Assembly: GCA_026708015.1 (NCBI GenBank)
Contig: JAPOVT010000063.1
Span: forward strand, 1-51,377
Origin: a bacterium
Lineage (GTDB): Bacteria; Actinomycetota; Acidimicrobiia; Acidimicrobiales; Bin134
Length of the DNA stretch: 51,377 nucleotides
Direction of reading: 5' to 3'
Shown here: piece after piece, positions 32,548 through 42,209 of the stretch
Layout of the letters: every line of letters starts with the position of its first letter
Numbering within the stretch: position 1 is the stretch's first letter
Made by a program: the position numbers and the translations under genes
The notes under the pieces: generated by a model
Databases searched by the model: none
What the model was told of the DNA's origin: nothing
Seen by the model: the letters and a program-made list of their open reading frames with translations, nothing else

Positions 32548-34235
32548 ATTAACTCTCGAACCGACTCGCTCAAAGAATGGAGCGGGTCGGGTACTTGGAT
32601 CTCGCCGACCACTTCGATATAGCCCTTGATCTGGGGTTCCGTGCCGCTGGGGCGCAATGACACCCGACTGCCATCGGCCAGATTGAACCGGAGCACATCG
32701 GCCGGGTACAGCCTGCCGACACCGTTCTGATAGTCGGTTATCTGGGCCACTTCGATGCTGCCGAATCGCTGGGGATAATCGGCCCGAATCACTTCCATAA
32801 GCTCGGAGGCCGGTCGTCCGCCTAAGTCGATGCTGACCTGGTCGGTGCGGTGGAGGCCGAATTCGTCCATCAGCTCTCCAAGCCGCTCGATGGGGGTGCG
32901 ACCGTCCTCATATGCCAGCCACCGGCACATCATCGTGAAGTGGACCGCCGCGCTGATGCCGTCTTTGTCCCTCACCCTGTCGTTGCAGGCGAAGCCCAGT
33001 GCCTCTTCGTATCCGAACACGAACCTCCAATCCAGGCCGTCGTCGCGAGGGTCGAGGTTGTCGGCGGCGCGGGCAATCCACTTGAAGCCGGTCAGTGTCT
33101 CCACATGAGTAGCGCCGCGGGCCTCGGCGATGCGGCCGACCAGCCGACCCGAGACGATGCTGCTGGCCACCACCCGCTCGTCGCCTCCTGACCCGGTCCT
33201 CAGTCCCAGAATCCAGTCGCAAAGCAGCGCGCCGATCTCGTCGCCGGTCAATACCCGCCACTCGTTCTCGTAGGCCCACACCGCGGCGGCCATCCGGTCG
33301 GCGTCGGGGTCATTGGCGATGGCCAAGGGGGTGTCGATCTGCTCGGCCCGACGGATGACCTTGGCCAAGGTGTCGTGGTTCTCCGGGTTGGGCGACACCA
33401 CGTTGCGGAAGAGGGGGTCGGGCTCGGCCTCGTCTTCGACGACGAACGGCTCGCCGTTTTCCAGATATGTCAGAGCGAAGTTCACGTAGTGCAGCCCCAC
33501 GCCCTGAAGAGGGGTGTAGGCCAGCGGGTGGAACGAGTAGAGCGACGGCACATTGGCCAAGATGGCCGCTATGTATTCCACTTCAACGGTGACCCTTTGG
33601 GGCCACTCCGGGTCGGGCCCTCGGTCGGGCAGGTCGCGGGGCGGTAGCGTCTGGGCGGCCATGGCCGCTTCGATGGCCTGGTCGTGGGGCGGTATGACCT
33701 GGGCGCCGTCAGCCAGGTACAGCTTGAGACCGTTGTCACCGACAGGATTGTGACTGGCGGTGACCATAACCCCTGCCGCGCACGTGAGTTGGGTGACTGC
33801 GAAGGCCAGAACGGGAGTGGGTGTGTTGGGGGGCAGCGTCACGGGCCAGCAACCTGCCCCGGCCAAGACCTCAGCGACATCGGCGGCGAATATGTCAGAG
33901 TTCTGGCGGGCATCGTGGGCGATCACCACCCCGCCCCTTCCACCCAGCCACCCGACCAGCGCAGCGGCAAACTGGCGAACCACCACCCGGTTCATGCGGT
34001 TGGGCCCGGCACCCATCGGGCCGCGAATCCCTGCGGTGCCGAAACGGAGTCGGTCGCCAAATCGATCTTCGATCCCTCCCTGATCGCCGGCTTCCAACAG
34101 CGCTTCTAACTCGGCCCTCGTGTTCGGGTCGGGATCCGCGGCCAGCCACTCCTCAGGCGTTGGTATAAGGCGCTCGGCATCGGTGGGGACCCGCATCGTC
34201 GTGCTGAGGGTTGGCTTCTGGGGGCTGGTGCTCAC
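32514..34235 (-). CDS. Phosphoglucomutase/phosphopentomutase-type phosphohexomutase
   Basis: 573 residues. The GTG at 34235 is chosen because GGGAGG stands five bases before it; an ATG at 34247 has no such signal. All four domain motifs are intact: TASHNPVGDNGLKLY with the phospho-Ser (about Ser161), the metal loop NDPDADR, GYEEALG for sugar recognition, and RPSGTEPQIKGY for phosphate binding. Long members like this (PGM2-type) often act on ribose-1-phosphate, which would fit the purine nucleoside phosphorylase just upstream, so conversion of ribose-1-P to ribose-5-P is a good guess. Confidence 0.88.
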   Translation of the reverse strand: MSTSPQKPTLSTTMRVPTDAERLIPTPEEWLAADPDPNTRAELEALLEAGDQGGIEDRFGDRLRFGTAGIRGPMGAGPNRMNRVVVRQFAAALVGWLGGRGGVVIAHDARQNSDIFAADVAEVLAGAGCWPVTLPPNTPTPVLAFAVTQLTCAAGVMVTASHNPVGDNGLKLYLADGAQVIPPHDQAIEAAMAAQTLPPRDLPDRGPDPEWPQRVTVEVEYIAAILANVPSLYSFHPLAYTPLQGVGLHYVNFALTYLENGEPFVVEDEAEPDPLFRNVVSPNPENHDTLAKVIRRAEQIDTPLAIANDPDADRMAAAVWAYENEWRVLTGDEIGALLCDWILGLRTGSGGDERVVASSIVSGRLVGRIAEARGATHVETLTGFKWIARAADNLDPRDDGLDWRFVFGYEEALGFACNDRVRDKDGISAAVHFTMMCRWLAYEDGRTPIERLGELMDEFGLHRTDQVSIDLGGRPASELMEVIRADYPQRFGSIEVAQITDYQNGVGRLYPADVLRFNLADGSRVSLRPSGTEPQIKGYIEVVGEIQVPDPLHSLSESVRELIYEASSAISDR

Positions 34236-34266
34236 TGCGCCTCCCATCGAGGGGTGAACGTCGGGT

Positions 34267-35076
34267 TCACAGCGCCTCGATCACGGCACCCAGCACTGCC
34301 GTAACCCGGCTCTGGGCGGCTTGGCCCGCGTCCAACACTTCTTGGTGGTCGAGCGCGCCGCCCATTCCTGCCGCGGCGTTGGTGACCAGCGAAACGCCGG
34401 CCACTTCGGCTCCCAGATGGCGAACGGCAATGGCCTCTAGAACGGTGGACATGCCGACCAAGTCGGCCCCCATGCGGGCCAGCATGGTGATTTCCGCCGG
34501 GGTCTCGAAGTGCGGCCCCACCAATCCGGCGTAGACCCCCTCGCCCACCGACGGGTCGATGAGACGCACCGCCTCGCGGATACGTGACGAATACAGGTCG
34601 GTTAGGTCGGTGAATCGGATGGCGTAGCCCTCAGGCGGTGCCGGACCGAACAGCGGAGACTGACCGGTGAGGTTGATATGGTCGCTGATCAGCACCGGCT
34701 GGCCCACGCCGAACGCCGGGTTCATGCAACCGGCTGCGTTGGTGAGAACCACCGTGGAGCATCCCGCGGCCACTGCGGCCCGCACACCGTGGACCACGTC
34801 GGCTGGCGGATGGCCCTCGTAGAGATGGACCCGGCCCGCCATTACCAGCACGCGCCGGTCTCCCACGTTCACCGCGCTGAGCGTGCCTCCGTGGCCGGGC
34901 ACCGACGGTGGATGGAAGCCGGTGATGGATTCGGCGGCCACCACTGCATCAACGGTACCCATACCTTGGGCAACCTCGGCCCAGCCCGACCCCAGCACCA
35001 CCGCTGCGTCGAAGGGCCCCTCCAACCGCTCAATGAGCTGGGATCCGGCCTGCTCAGCCCGTTCATATGGGTTCAT
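34267..35076 (-). CDS. Purine nucleoside phosphorylase
   Basis: 269 residues. VLGSGW phosphate loop, GRVHLYEGH, LTNAAGCMNP, VGPHFETPAEI, ADLVGMSTVLEAI and the purine-binding SLVTNAAAG are the class I trimeric PNP set. The final Asn in TNAAAG favours 6-oxopurines (inosine, guanosine). It cleaves nucleosides to base and ribose-1-phosphate. It sits 31 bp before the mutase and 54 bp after the PfkB kinase, all in one direction. Confidence 0.93.
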   Translation of the reverse strand: MNPYERAEQAGSQLIERLEGPFDAAVVLGSGWAEVAQGMGTVDAVVAAESITGFHPPSVPGHGGTLSAVNVGDRRVLVMAGRVHLYEGHPPADVVHGVRAAVAAGCSTVVLTNAAGCMNPAFGVGQPVLISDHINLTGQSPLFGPAPPEGYAIRFTDLTDLYSSRIREAVRLIDPSVGEGVYAGLVGPHFETPAEITMLARMGADLVGMSTVLEAIAVRHLGAEVAGVSLVTNAAAGMGGALDHQEVLDAGQAAQSRVTAVLGAVIEAL

Positions 35077-35130
35077 GTCCCGATGGTAGGTGGCGCTGGT
35101 GACACTTCCCGCACCGCCATCGAGGGGGAG

Positions 35131-36108
35131 CTAGCCAGCCAGATGGGCCAGCGATCCAGTGGGGCGGGCGCCGAACTGGCTGATGGCCTCGGTGGCGGCC
35201 AGGGAGCCCAGCCATCCGCATTGGGTCAAGTCCCTCCCCTGGGTCCAGCCGTACAGGAACCCTGAGGCATACAGGTCCCCCGCCCCCGTGGTGTCCACCA
35301 CCTTGGGCGGCGGTGCGGCGGGTACCTCGATGATCTCGTCAGGGGTGACCAGTACCGAGCCGCCTTGCCCCCGGGTCAGGGCGGCCACCGCGCACCGCCC
35401 CTGCACCTCGGCCACTGCGGCCTCAAAGTCGTCGCCCGTCTCGTACAGCGTGCAGATCTCGTGCTCGTTGCCGAACAGCAGGTCGATGGGGCCGTCTACC
35501 AAGTCGAGCCACTCCTGGTGATGACGCTCTACACAGAAGCTGTCCGACAACGTGAACGAGATGGTCCCCCCGGAGGCCGAGCAGATTGAGATGGCCTTGC
35601 GGATGGCCTCCTTGGTGATGGCCACGTCCCAGATGTAGCCCTCGCAGTACAGCACTTGGGCCGCCCCCACCAGGTCGGGGTCGATGTCGTCGGGGTGCAG
35701 CTCGGTGCTGGCTCCCAGGTAGGTGTTCATCGTGCGAGCCGCATCGGGGGTGACGATGATGAGGCACCGAGCAGTAGGCGGCCCCGCGGTGGCCGGAGCC
35801 ACCTCGAATCGCACCCCTAGCGCCCGTATGTCGTGGGCGAACACCTCGCCGAGCTGATCGTCGCGCACCTTGCCGATGTAGCCCACCTGTCCACCGAATG
35901 AGGCCACCCCGGCCACGGTGTTGGCTGCCGAGCCCCCCGACGTCTCAATGGCCGGGGCCATGGCCCCATAGAGCGTCTCGGCCCGGTCGGCATCGATCAG
36001 CGTCATTGCTCCCTTGACCATGCCATGAGCGTCGATGAAATCGTGCTCCTCGGTGCTGATCACATCGACAATGGCGTTGCCGATCCCGACTACGGCCAAC
36101 TCGCCCAC
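35131..36108 (-). CDS. PfkB-family kinase, adenosine kinase-like
   Basis: 325 residues. GGSAANTVAGVASFG and the C-terminal DTTGAGDLYASGF (catalytic Asp in GAGD) are PfkB signatures; GNAIVDV and GNEHEICTLY belong to the adenosine-kinase-like branch. It would phosphorylate a nucleoside or sugar with ATP. Beside PNP and a pentomutase it most simply makes AMP from adenosine in salvage. Nucleoside kinase versus sugar kinase cannot be separated from sequence alone. Confidence 0.85.
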   Translation of the reverse strand: MGELAVVGIGNAIVDVISTEEHDFIDAHGMVKGAMTLIDADRAETLYGAMAPAIETSGGSAANTVAGVASFGGQVGYIGKVRDDQLGEVFAHDIRALGVRFEVAPATAGPPTARCLIIVTPDAARTMNTYLGASTELHPDDIDPDLVGAAQVLYCEGYIWDVAITKEAIRKAISICSASGGTISFTLSDSFCVERHHQEWLDLVDGPIDLLFGNEHEICTLYETGDDFEAAVAEVQGRCAVAALTRGQGGSVLVTPDEIIEVPAAPPPKVVDTTGAGDLYASGFLYGWTQGRDLTQCGWLGSLAATEAISQFGARPTGSLAHLAG

Positions 36109-36125
36109 TCAATCCCCCTCAACCA

Positions 36126-37091
36126 CTAGCCGGAGAAGATGTAATCGAGATCGGCGTCAGCCAGAACTGTGCCTTCAGCGGCAATGTTCTCCTCCACTTC
36201 TTCCACCGTGGCGTTGGCCACGATGACCAGAGGATTGAAGTCCGCATGGAGCGCCCAGGCCAGCGCCACCTGGCTGAGGCTCAAGCCGAGTCGGCGACCC
36301 ACCTCGGCGGCCCGCTCTCGACGAGTCCAGTTGTCGTCGTTGAAATAGCAGCGGGCGGTATCGGCGATGAATCCCTCGGCGGCTTCAAGCTCAGCCCGGC
36401 TGATCCGCTCGCTCAGGAATCCCCCGGCCAGCGATGACCACGCGACAACCGCCACTTCTCGCTGTCGATGCCACTCTCGGTCGGCTTCTCGATCTGCCCC
36501 GGTGAGGGTGACCACGTCGGGCCAAGGATCATCGATCTGGTCGGCAAGGCTGTAGTGGACGCTATTGGCCACCGGACCCCTCAATTCGTGGGCGTCGGCA
36601 TAGTTCAGAGCCGCCTCAATGCGAGTCGTCGCCCAATTCGACACCCCCCAAGCCCCGATATGGCCCCGATCGATGGCCGAGTTGACCGCCTCAACCAGAA
36701 TGCTGATCTCGACATCCGGATCGTCGCGGTGGAACATCCAGAGGTCGAGCCGGTCAATGCCGATCTGCTGTCGCGACTTGTCGATGTCTTCGACGATGGC
36801 GTCGGGATTCACCCGGGATCGCCATTCGGAAACTTCCGGATGGCACCCCTTGGCGATCACGACGATGTCTTCGTGACCACCCCGATGGCTGATCCACCGG
36901 CCGAGCATGGCGTCTACGCTCACGTCGCCGAAGGCGTAGTTGACTGCGGTGTCGAATGCAGTAATCCCCCCTTCAAACGCGGCATCGAGCATTTCCAGCC
37001 GAGTCTCCTCGTCGAGGGCGAACAGGCTGATCGCCCCTTGGACCACTCGGCTGACGGGAGCATCCACTCCGGGAAGTTCGACGTACTGCAT
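36126..37091 (-). CDS. Aldo/keto reductase
   Basis: 321 residues from the ATG in the TGATG overlap with the Gfo/Idh gene. The tetrad is Asp47 (FDTAVNYAFG), Tyr52, Lys81 (IAKG) and His121 (WMFHRDD). It differs from the 31615 protein throughout and is not a recent duplicate. Coupled to the Gfo/Idh oxidoreductase, it probably acts on the same sugar or polyol. Followed 17 bp later by the kinase. Confidence 0.87.
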   Translation of the reverse strand: MQYVELPGVDAPVSRVVQGAISLFALDEETRLEMLDAAFEGGITAFDTAVNYAFGDVSVDAMLGRWISHRGGHEDIVVIAKGCHPEVSEWRSRVNPDAIVEDIDKSRQQIGIDRLDLWMFHRDDPDVEISILVEAVNSAIDRGHIGAWGVSNWATTRIEAALNYADAHELRGPVANSVHYSLADQIDDPWPDVVTLTGADREADREWHRQREVAVVAWSSLAGGFLSERISRAELEAAEGFIADTARCYFNDDNWTRRERAAEVGRRLGLSLSQVALAWALHADFNPLVIVANATVEEVEENIAAEGTVLADADLDYIFSG

Positions 37092-38077
37092 CACGAACCG
37101 CCCTCCTCAAAGGGGTAGACGACTCCAAGCCTGCCTCGGATCTCATCGCACAAACCGGCCATCTCCAGCGTCAAGGCCAGCGGCATGCGCTCGCTCTCGG
37201 TACGCCCGGCCCGCACGCAGTCGACCACCTCTTGGATCTCGTATTCGAATCCGTTGGCCCGATGGGGAATCTCCTCGATTTCCTCTTCGCCCCCGGCCCT
37301 CAGGATGGCCCGGTCGGCGGCAAAGAAGATCGGTATCTCTATCGACCCGGCAGTGCCGCTGATCACCGCATTGAGGTCGAGGTTGGCCACGGTGGCACAG
37401 CTCAGCTGGGCCAAACCGCCGCCGGGATACGACGCGGCGATGGAGACGATTTCGTCCACGCCGGTTTCGCCCACTCTGGCCACTGCCCCGTATTCGGAAG
37501 GATGGGATCCGTAGAGCCAATGGGCGATGGTCAATGGGTACACCCCCACGTCGAGCAGGCTTCCCCCGGCGAGGTCGGGATTGAACAGCCGGTGCTCGGG
37601 CATCACCGGAGCGGCGAAGCCGAACGAGGCCGTCACCTGCCGAACCTCCCCAATGCAACCCTCGTCGACCCAACGGCGCACCGCCTCGTAGATGGGCAGG
37701 AACCGCGTCCACATCGCCTCCATGGCAAACACGCCCGCGTCGCGAGCCGCGGTCACAATCCGGCTTGCGCCCTCCAGGTTGGGAGCAAGCGGCTTCTCCA
37801 CCAAAACGGCCACCCCCGCGTCAATGCAGGCCAGGGCCGCATCGACATGGGACGGGTGGGGCGTGCAGATGTACACCGCATCGAGCTGTTCGGCATCAAG
37901 CATCTCGCCTACCGACCCGTAGCTCGCGGCGATACCCCGGTCTTGGGCGAACGCGTTGGCCCGACCGCCGTCTCTGCCGGCCACCGCGCCAACATGAGCA
38001 CCTTCCACAACCTCCATTGCCGCGAGAAACTGCGAGGTGATATGGCCGTGGCCGACCATCCCAAATCGGAAATTCAT
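37091..38077 (-). CDS. Gfo/Idh/MocA-family oxidoreductase
   Basis: 328 residues. N-terminal Rossmann fold (MVGHGHITSQF), VYICTPHPSH, the EKPL motif (VEKPLAPN) with the catalytic Lys, and GGSLLDVGVYPL in the second domain. The form resembles dihydrodiol or xylose dehydrogenases. An AGGGGAG site precedes the ATG. It is divergent from the aminopeptidase gene, with 25 bp between the starts, and coupled to the reductase downstream. Confidence 0.9.
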   Translation of the reverse strand: MNFRFGMVGHGHITSQFLAAMEVVEGAHVGAVAGRDGGRANAFAQDRGIAASYGSVGEMLDAEQLDAVYICTPHPSHVDAALACIDAGVAVLVEKPLAPNLEGASRIVTAARDAGVFAMEAMWTRFLPIYEAVRRWVDEGCIGEVRQVTASFGFAAPVMPEHRLFNPDLAGGSLLDVGVYPLTIAHWLYGSHPSEYGAVARVGETGVDEIVSIAASYPGGGLAQLSCATVANLDLNAVISGTAGSIEIPIFFAADRAILRAGGEEEIEEIPHRANGFEYEIQEVVDCVRAGRTESERMPLALTLEMAGLCDEIRGRLGVVYPFEEGGS

Positions 38078-38102
38078 ACTCCCCTCTATCTAACATCTGT
38101 CG

Positions 38103-40613
38103 ATGGCTGAAGACTCATCCAACCCCTACCGGTTGCCCCGAGGTGTGGTGCCGCGGCGGTATGAGCTGCGGTTGGAGCCTGATCTGGAGGCGTTCACGTT
38201 TGCGGGGGTTGTGGCGGTGGACGTCGAGGTGCTGGAGCCGGTGGGAGCGATTGTGCTCAATGCCGCTGAGCTGGAGATCAGCGCAGGCGATCTGGATGGC
38301 GTGGCACTGGCAGGGGTCGATTACGACGATGAGCACGAGCGGGCGGTGCTGCGGCTGGGCGAGCCGGTGCCGCTGGGGCCGGCTCGGTTGAATCTCAGCT
38401 TCACCGGGACGCTGAATGATCAGCTTCGGGGGTTCTATCGCTCCACGTTTACCGACGACGATGGCGATGAGCGGGTGATCGCCACCACGCAGTTCGAGTC
38501 CACCAATGCCCGGCGGGCGTTTCCGTGCTGGGACGAGCCCGACCTAAAGGCAGTGTTTGGGGTGACGCTGGTGGTGCCCGAGGACCTGATGGCGGTGTCT
38601 TCTGGTGCTGAGGTCGATTCCCAACCCACCGGTGATGGCCGCCGGGCGGTGACCTTCGCCCCCACCATGGAAATGTCCACCTACCTGCTGGCATTCATCG
38701 TCGGCCCGCTGGAGGCCACCGAACCGGTGGATGTGAACGGCACGCCGCTCCGCGTCGTTCATCCAATTGGTAAGGGGCACCTCACCGAGTATGCCCTCGA
38801 TGCCGGCGCGTTTTGCCTCGGCTTCTTCGAGGACTACTTCGCCATCGACTACCCCGGCGACAAGCTCGATCTGGTGGCCATCCCCGACTTCGCCTTCGGG
38901 GCCATGGAGAACATGGGGTGCGTCACCTTCCGGGAGATCCTGCTGCTGCTCGACCCCGACTCCTCCACCCAGCAGGAGCGCCAGACCGCGGTGGACGTGA
39001 TCGCCCACGAACTGGCCCATATGTGGTTCGGGAATCTGGTCACCATGAAGTGGTGGAACGGCATCTGGCTCAAAGAGGCCTTCGCCACCTTCTGCGAGAT
39101 GCTGGCGGTGGACGCCTACCGCCCCGACTGGAAGCGCTGGCTGGCCTTCGGGCTTTCTCGGGCCGCGGCGTTCGACGTGGACGCCCTGGCCGCCACCCGG
39201 GCCATCGAGTACCCGGTGGTCTCCCCCGCCGAGGCCGAGGGCATGTACGACCTGCTCACCTACGAGAAGGGCGCCGCCGCGGTGCGGATGCTGGAGCAGT
39301 ACTTGGGGGCCGACGAGTTCCGCAACGGGGTCCGGCACTATCTCCGGCGCCACTCCTACGCCAACACCGAGACCCACGACCTGTGGGACGCGCTGGCTGA
39401 GTCCACCGGCGAGCCCGCCCGTGACGTGATGGACTCGTGGATCTTCCAGGGCGGGCACCCGGTAGTGACCGCCGCGGCCGGTGACGACGGGACAGTGACC
39501 CTTCGCCAAAGCCGGTTCCGCTACGACGGACAGCCCGACGACGCCCGCTGGCAGGTGCCGGTAGTGGCCACAGTGGGCACCGACACCGGAGAGCGAACCG
39601 ATCGGCTGGTTTTGGAAGACCCGGTCGCCCTTGGCGGTGACAGCCCCGTTTGGGTCATGGTCAATGCCGGTGCCGATGGCTTCTACCGAGTGGCCTATGA
39701 AGGTGAGCTGCTCGACCGGCTGCTGGATGGCGGCCCCGAGCTAGATCCGCTCCAGCGGTACGTGCTGGTGGACGACCAGTGGGCCTTGACCGTGGCCGAC
39801 CGGCTGAGCGTGGCCGACTTCCTGGCCTTTGCCGAGCGCATGGCCACCGCAGAAGATGACTTGGCTGTGTGGCGCCGACTGGCCGGCACCCTGGGCACAC
39901 TCGACCATATGGTGCCCGATGCTGGACAGGCTGGGCTCCAGGCCCGAGTGAGAGCCATGGTCGGCCCGGCCTGGGGTCGGGTGGGCTGGGAGCCAGTGGC
40001 CGGTGAGAACGACCGCATCGGCGAGCTGCGGGGCGTGCTGGTGCGCACCCTGGCGGTGGGGGGCAACGACGCCGAGGCCATCGCCCGGTGCCGAGAGCTG
40101 ATGGCCGCCGAGGGCGTTGACCCCGCGCTGGCCGCGGCAGCTATCGCCGTGGTGGCCGCCACCGGTGACGGGGCCGATTTCGACGAGATCCACCAGCGCT
40201 ACGAGAACGCCCCCACCCCGCAGCTCGAGCTGCGCTACCTGATGGCGCTCACCACATTCGACGACCCCGCTTTGATGGACCGCACCCTGGCGGCCACCCT
40301 CGACGGCACCGTACGTAGCCAGGATGCCGGGTTCGTGCTAAGGGGCTGTTTGGAAAACCGCGACCACGGCCCCCGGGCCTGGGCGTATATCGCCGAGCAG
40401 TGGCCCGAAATCAACCAACGTCTCCCCTCCGCCATCGTCCCCCGAATGCTCGGCGGCATCAGCGCCTTATCCACCCCCGAACTGGCCGACGAGGTCGAGG
40501 CGTTCCTCGAGGCCCACCCTGTTCCTCAAGGTCGCCTGATCGTCGCCCAACACCTCGAACGCCAAAAGATCAACGTTCAACTGCGAAGACGAGTCCAGGA
40601 GGCCCTGGGCTAG
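38103..40613 (+). CDS. pepN: M1-family aminopeptidase N
   Basis: 836 residues, full length for the family. The exopeptidase motif GAMEN and the zinc motif HELAH (His302, Glu303, His306), with the third ligand in KEAFATFCE, are intact, and the C-terminal ERAP1-like helical repeat domain is complete. No signal peptide, so it is a cytoplasmic enzyme trimming N-terminal residues from peptides. Single gene, convergent with the hopanoid operon. The 29-bp gap to hpnH shows nothing more. Confidence 0.95.
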   Translation: MAEDSSNPYRLPRGVVPRRYELRLEPDLEAFTFAGVVAVDVEVLEPVGAIVLNAAELEISAGDLDGVALAGVDYDDEHERAVLRLGEPVPLGPARLNLSFTGTLNDQLRGFYRSTFTDDDGDERVIATTQFESTNARRAFPCWDEPDLKAVFGVTLVVPEDLMAVSSGAEVDSQPTGDGRRAVTFAPTMEMSTYLLAFIVGPLEATEPVDVNGTPLRVVHPIGKGHLTEYALDAGAFCLGFFEDYFAIDYPGDKLDLVAIPDFAFGAMENMGCVTFREILLLLDPDSSTQQERQTAVDVIAHELAHMWFGNLVTMKWWNGIWLKEAFATFCEMLAVDAYRPDWKRWLAFGLSRAAAFDVDALAATRAIEYPVVSPAEAEGMYDLLTYEKGAAAVRMLEQYLGADEFRNGVRHYLRRHSYANTETHDLWDALAESTGEPARDVMDSWIFQGGHPVVTAAAGDDGTVTLRQSRFRYDGQPDDARWQVPVVATVGTDTGERTDRLVLEDPVALGGDSPVWVMVNAGADGFYRVAYEGELLDRLLDGGPELDPLQRYVLVDDQWALTVADRLSVADFLAFAERMATAEDDLAVWRRLAGTLGTLDHMVPDAGQAGLQARVRAMVGPAWGRVGWEPVAGENDRIGELRGVLVRTLAVGGNDAEAIARCRELMAAEGVDPALAAAAIAVVAATGDGADFDEIHQRYENAPTPQLELRYLMALTTFDDPALMDRTLAATLDGTVRSQDAGFVLRGCLENRDHGPRAWAYIAEQWPEINQRLPSAIVPRMLGGISALSTPELADEVEAFLEAHPVPQGRLIVAQHLERQKINVQLRRRVQEALG

Positions 40614-40642
40614 TCCGCCCCGACTGCGGCCCGCCGGACGCG

Positions 40643-41650
40643 CTAGTTGGTTCCGACTGCGGCCCGAATGGATTCTTTCAGCGACTTCATGGTGGCGAAC
40701 ACGGCGGTGGGCTCGTAGCCGCAGTGGGCCATGCAGTTGTCGCAGCGGGGATCCCTGCCCCGGCCGTAGCTGTCCCAGTCGGTGGTCTCGATCAGCTCCT
40801 GGTAGGTCTCGGTATAGCCGTCGGCCATGAGATAGCAGGGCCGCTGCCAGCCGAACACCGAATAGCTGGGAATGCCCCAGGCGGTGCATTCGTACTCCAC
40901 CTTCCCCTCGAGGAAGTCCAAGAACAGCGGCGTGTGGTTCAGCCGCCACTTCTTGCGCTTGCCCTCGGAGAAAGCATCCCGGAAAAGGCTCTTGGTCTGC
41001 TCAACCGGCAAGAAGTGCTCCTGGTCGGGAGCCTTCTCGTAGGCGTACCCCGGAGAGATCATCATGGAATCGACTTCCAGGTCGTCGTTCAAGAAGTCGA
41101 GCACGCTGCGAACGTTTTCGGGGCTGTCGGTGCTGAAGAAGGTGCTGTTGGTGGTGACCCGGAAACCCTTGGCCTTGGCCTCGTTGACGGCCTCCACGAC
41201 CTCGTCGAACACGCCCTCTCGGGCCACGGCCAGGTCGTGGCGCTCTTGGAGCCCGTCCACGTGAACCACGAACGAGAAGTAGGGCGACGGCTTGAACTTG
41301 TCCATCTTGCGCCGCAGCAAAACCGCGTTGGTACACAGGTACACGAATTTCTTGCGCTTGATGAGTTCGTCCACCATGTCATCTATCTGGGGGTGCAGCA
41401 GCGGCTCCCCTCCGGCGATGGACACCATCGGGGCACCGCACTCCTCCATGGCGGCCACCGCCTCGCCCACGCTGACCCGCTTGCGCAGCACCTCGGTGGG
41501 GTATTGGATCTTGCCGCAACCGGGGCACTCCAGGTTGCAGGCGAACAGCGGCTCCAACTCCACGATCAACGGGAACTTCTCACGGCGCCGCAGCTTGTTC
41601 TTGAACACGTAGGTGCCAACCCTCACCGCTTGGCGAACAGGGATGGGCAT
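40643..41650 (-). CDS. hpnH: HpnH: radical SAM adenosylhopane synthase
   Basis: 335 residues. The radical-SAM cluster motif C38-x3-C42-x2-C45 (CNLECPGC) is present, along with the HpnH start PIPVRQAVRVGTYVFKNKL, MVSIAGGEPLLHP, HVDGLQERHD and a C-terminal Cys group (CDNCMAHCGYEPTAV). The enzyme joins a 5'-deoxyadenosyl radical to diploptene, giving adenosylhopane, the first step to extended C35 hopanoids. An AAGGAGG site overlaps the end of hpnG. It is the last gene of the hopanoid operon. Confidence 0.95.
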   Translation of the reverse strand: MPIPVRQAVRVGTYVFKNKLRRREKFPLIVELEPLFACNLECPGCGKIQYPTEVLRKRVSVGEAVAAMEECGAPMVSIAGGEPLLHPQIDDMVDELIKRKKFVYLCTNAVLLRRKMDKFKPSPYFSFVVHVDGLQERHDLAVAREGVFDEVVEAVNEAKAKGFRVTTNSTFFSTDSPENVRSVLDFLNDDLEVDSMMISPGYAYEKAPDQEHFLPVEQTKSLFRDAFSEGKRKKWRLNHTPLFLDFLEGKVEYECTAWGIPSYSVFGWQRPCYLMADGYTETYQELIETTDWDSYGRGRDPRCDNCMAHCGYEPTAVFATMKSLKESIRAAVGTN

Positions 41651-41651
41651 G

Positions 41652-42209
41652 TCAGCAAACCTCCTTGGACAGCACCGGAGTCAACCGGCGAATAGTCCGC
41701 AATGCTCGATAGATCCTCGCGGGGGCAACCAGAGAGCGCAGCTCATGGCTGGGGGTGTCGGTTACCACCCGCACCACCGCGGCCGGACCGCGATGATGCT
41801 CCAACAGCCAGGCCGACTCCATATCGACCGCCACCGCCCCCCGGTCAGCCAGCTCCTGGCGACGGGTACCAACGGCCAACTCCGACACGCTAGCCACCAG
41901 ACCGGTGTGTACGGTGAGCCCGGCCGCTTGCAGACCCGTGGCCACTGATTCGGCTTGGGGCAGGCCAATCGGCGACACATCGTCGGCCGACACCTCGGTG
42001 GCCACCACAACGTCGCCCGGTTCGATGCTGTCAACCACGGCCCCGCCCATGCCGACCACCGCCACCGGCCCACTCTGCGGCTCAACTCGGCGACTGCGCT
42101 TGGGACCCATGCCAGTACACAACACCGTCGCCCCACCGCCCTGCCGGCGAATTCCTCGCCGGGCGGCTCGGGCCTCCATAGCCAACGGACACAGCACCAC
42201 CAGGGTCAC
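41652..42209 (-). CDS. hpnG: HpnG: hopanoid-associated nucleoside phosphorylase
   Basis: 185 residues from the GTG in the GTGA overlap with shc. VVLCPLAMEARAA, VGMGGAVVDSIEPGDVVVATEV and AVDMESAWLLEH are nucleosidase/phosphorylase-family motifs, with the ribose/base Glu in MES. HpnG removes adenine from adenosylhopane on the way to ribosylhopane. It is shorter than many homologues but complete in the core. Coupled to shc upstream and hpnH downstream. Confidence 0.88.
   Translation of the reverse strand: MTLVVLCPLAMEARAARRGIRRQGGGATVLCTGMGPKRSRRVEPQSGPVAVVGMGGAVVDSIEPGDVVVATEVSADDVSPIGLPQAESVATGLQAAGLTVHTGLVASVSELAVGTRRQELADRGAVAVDMESAWLLEHHRGPAAVVRVVTDTPSHELRSLVAPARIYRALRTIRRLTPVLSKEVC

Noticed and set aside
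40617..40667. CCGACTGCGGCCCG occurring twice near the pepN/hpnH junction
   Set aside because: One copy is inside the hpnH C-terminal codons; a short GC-rich duplicate could be chance.
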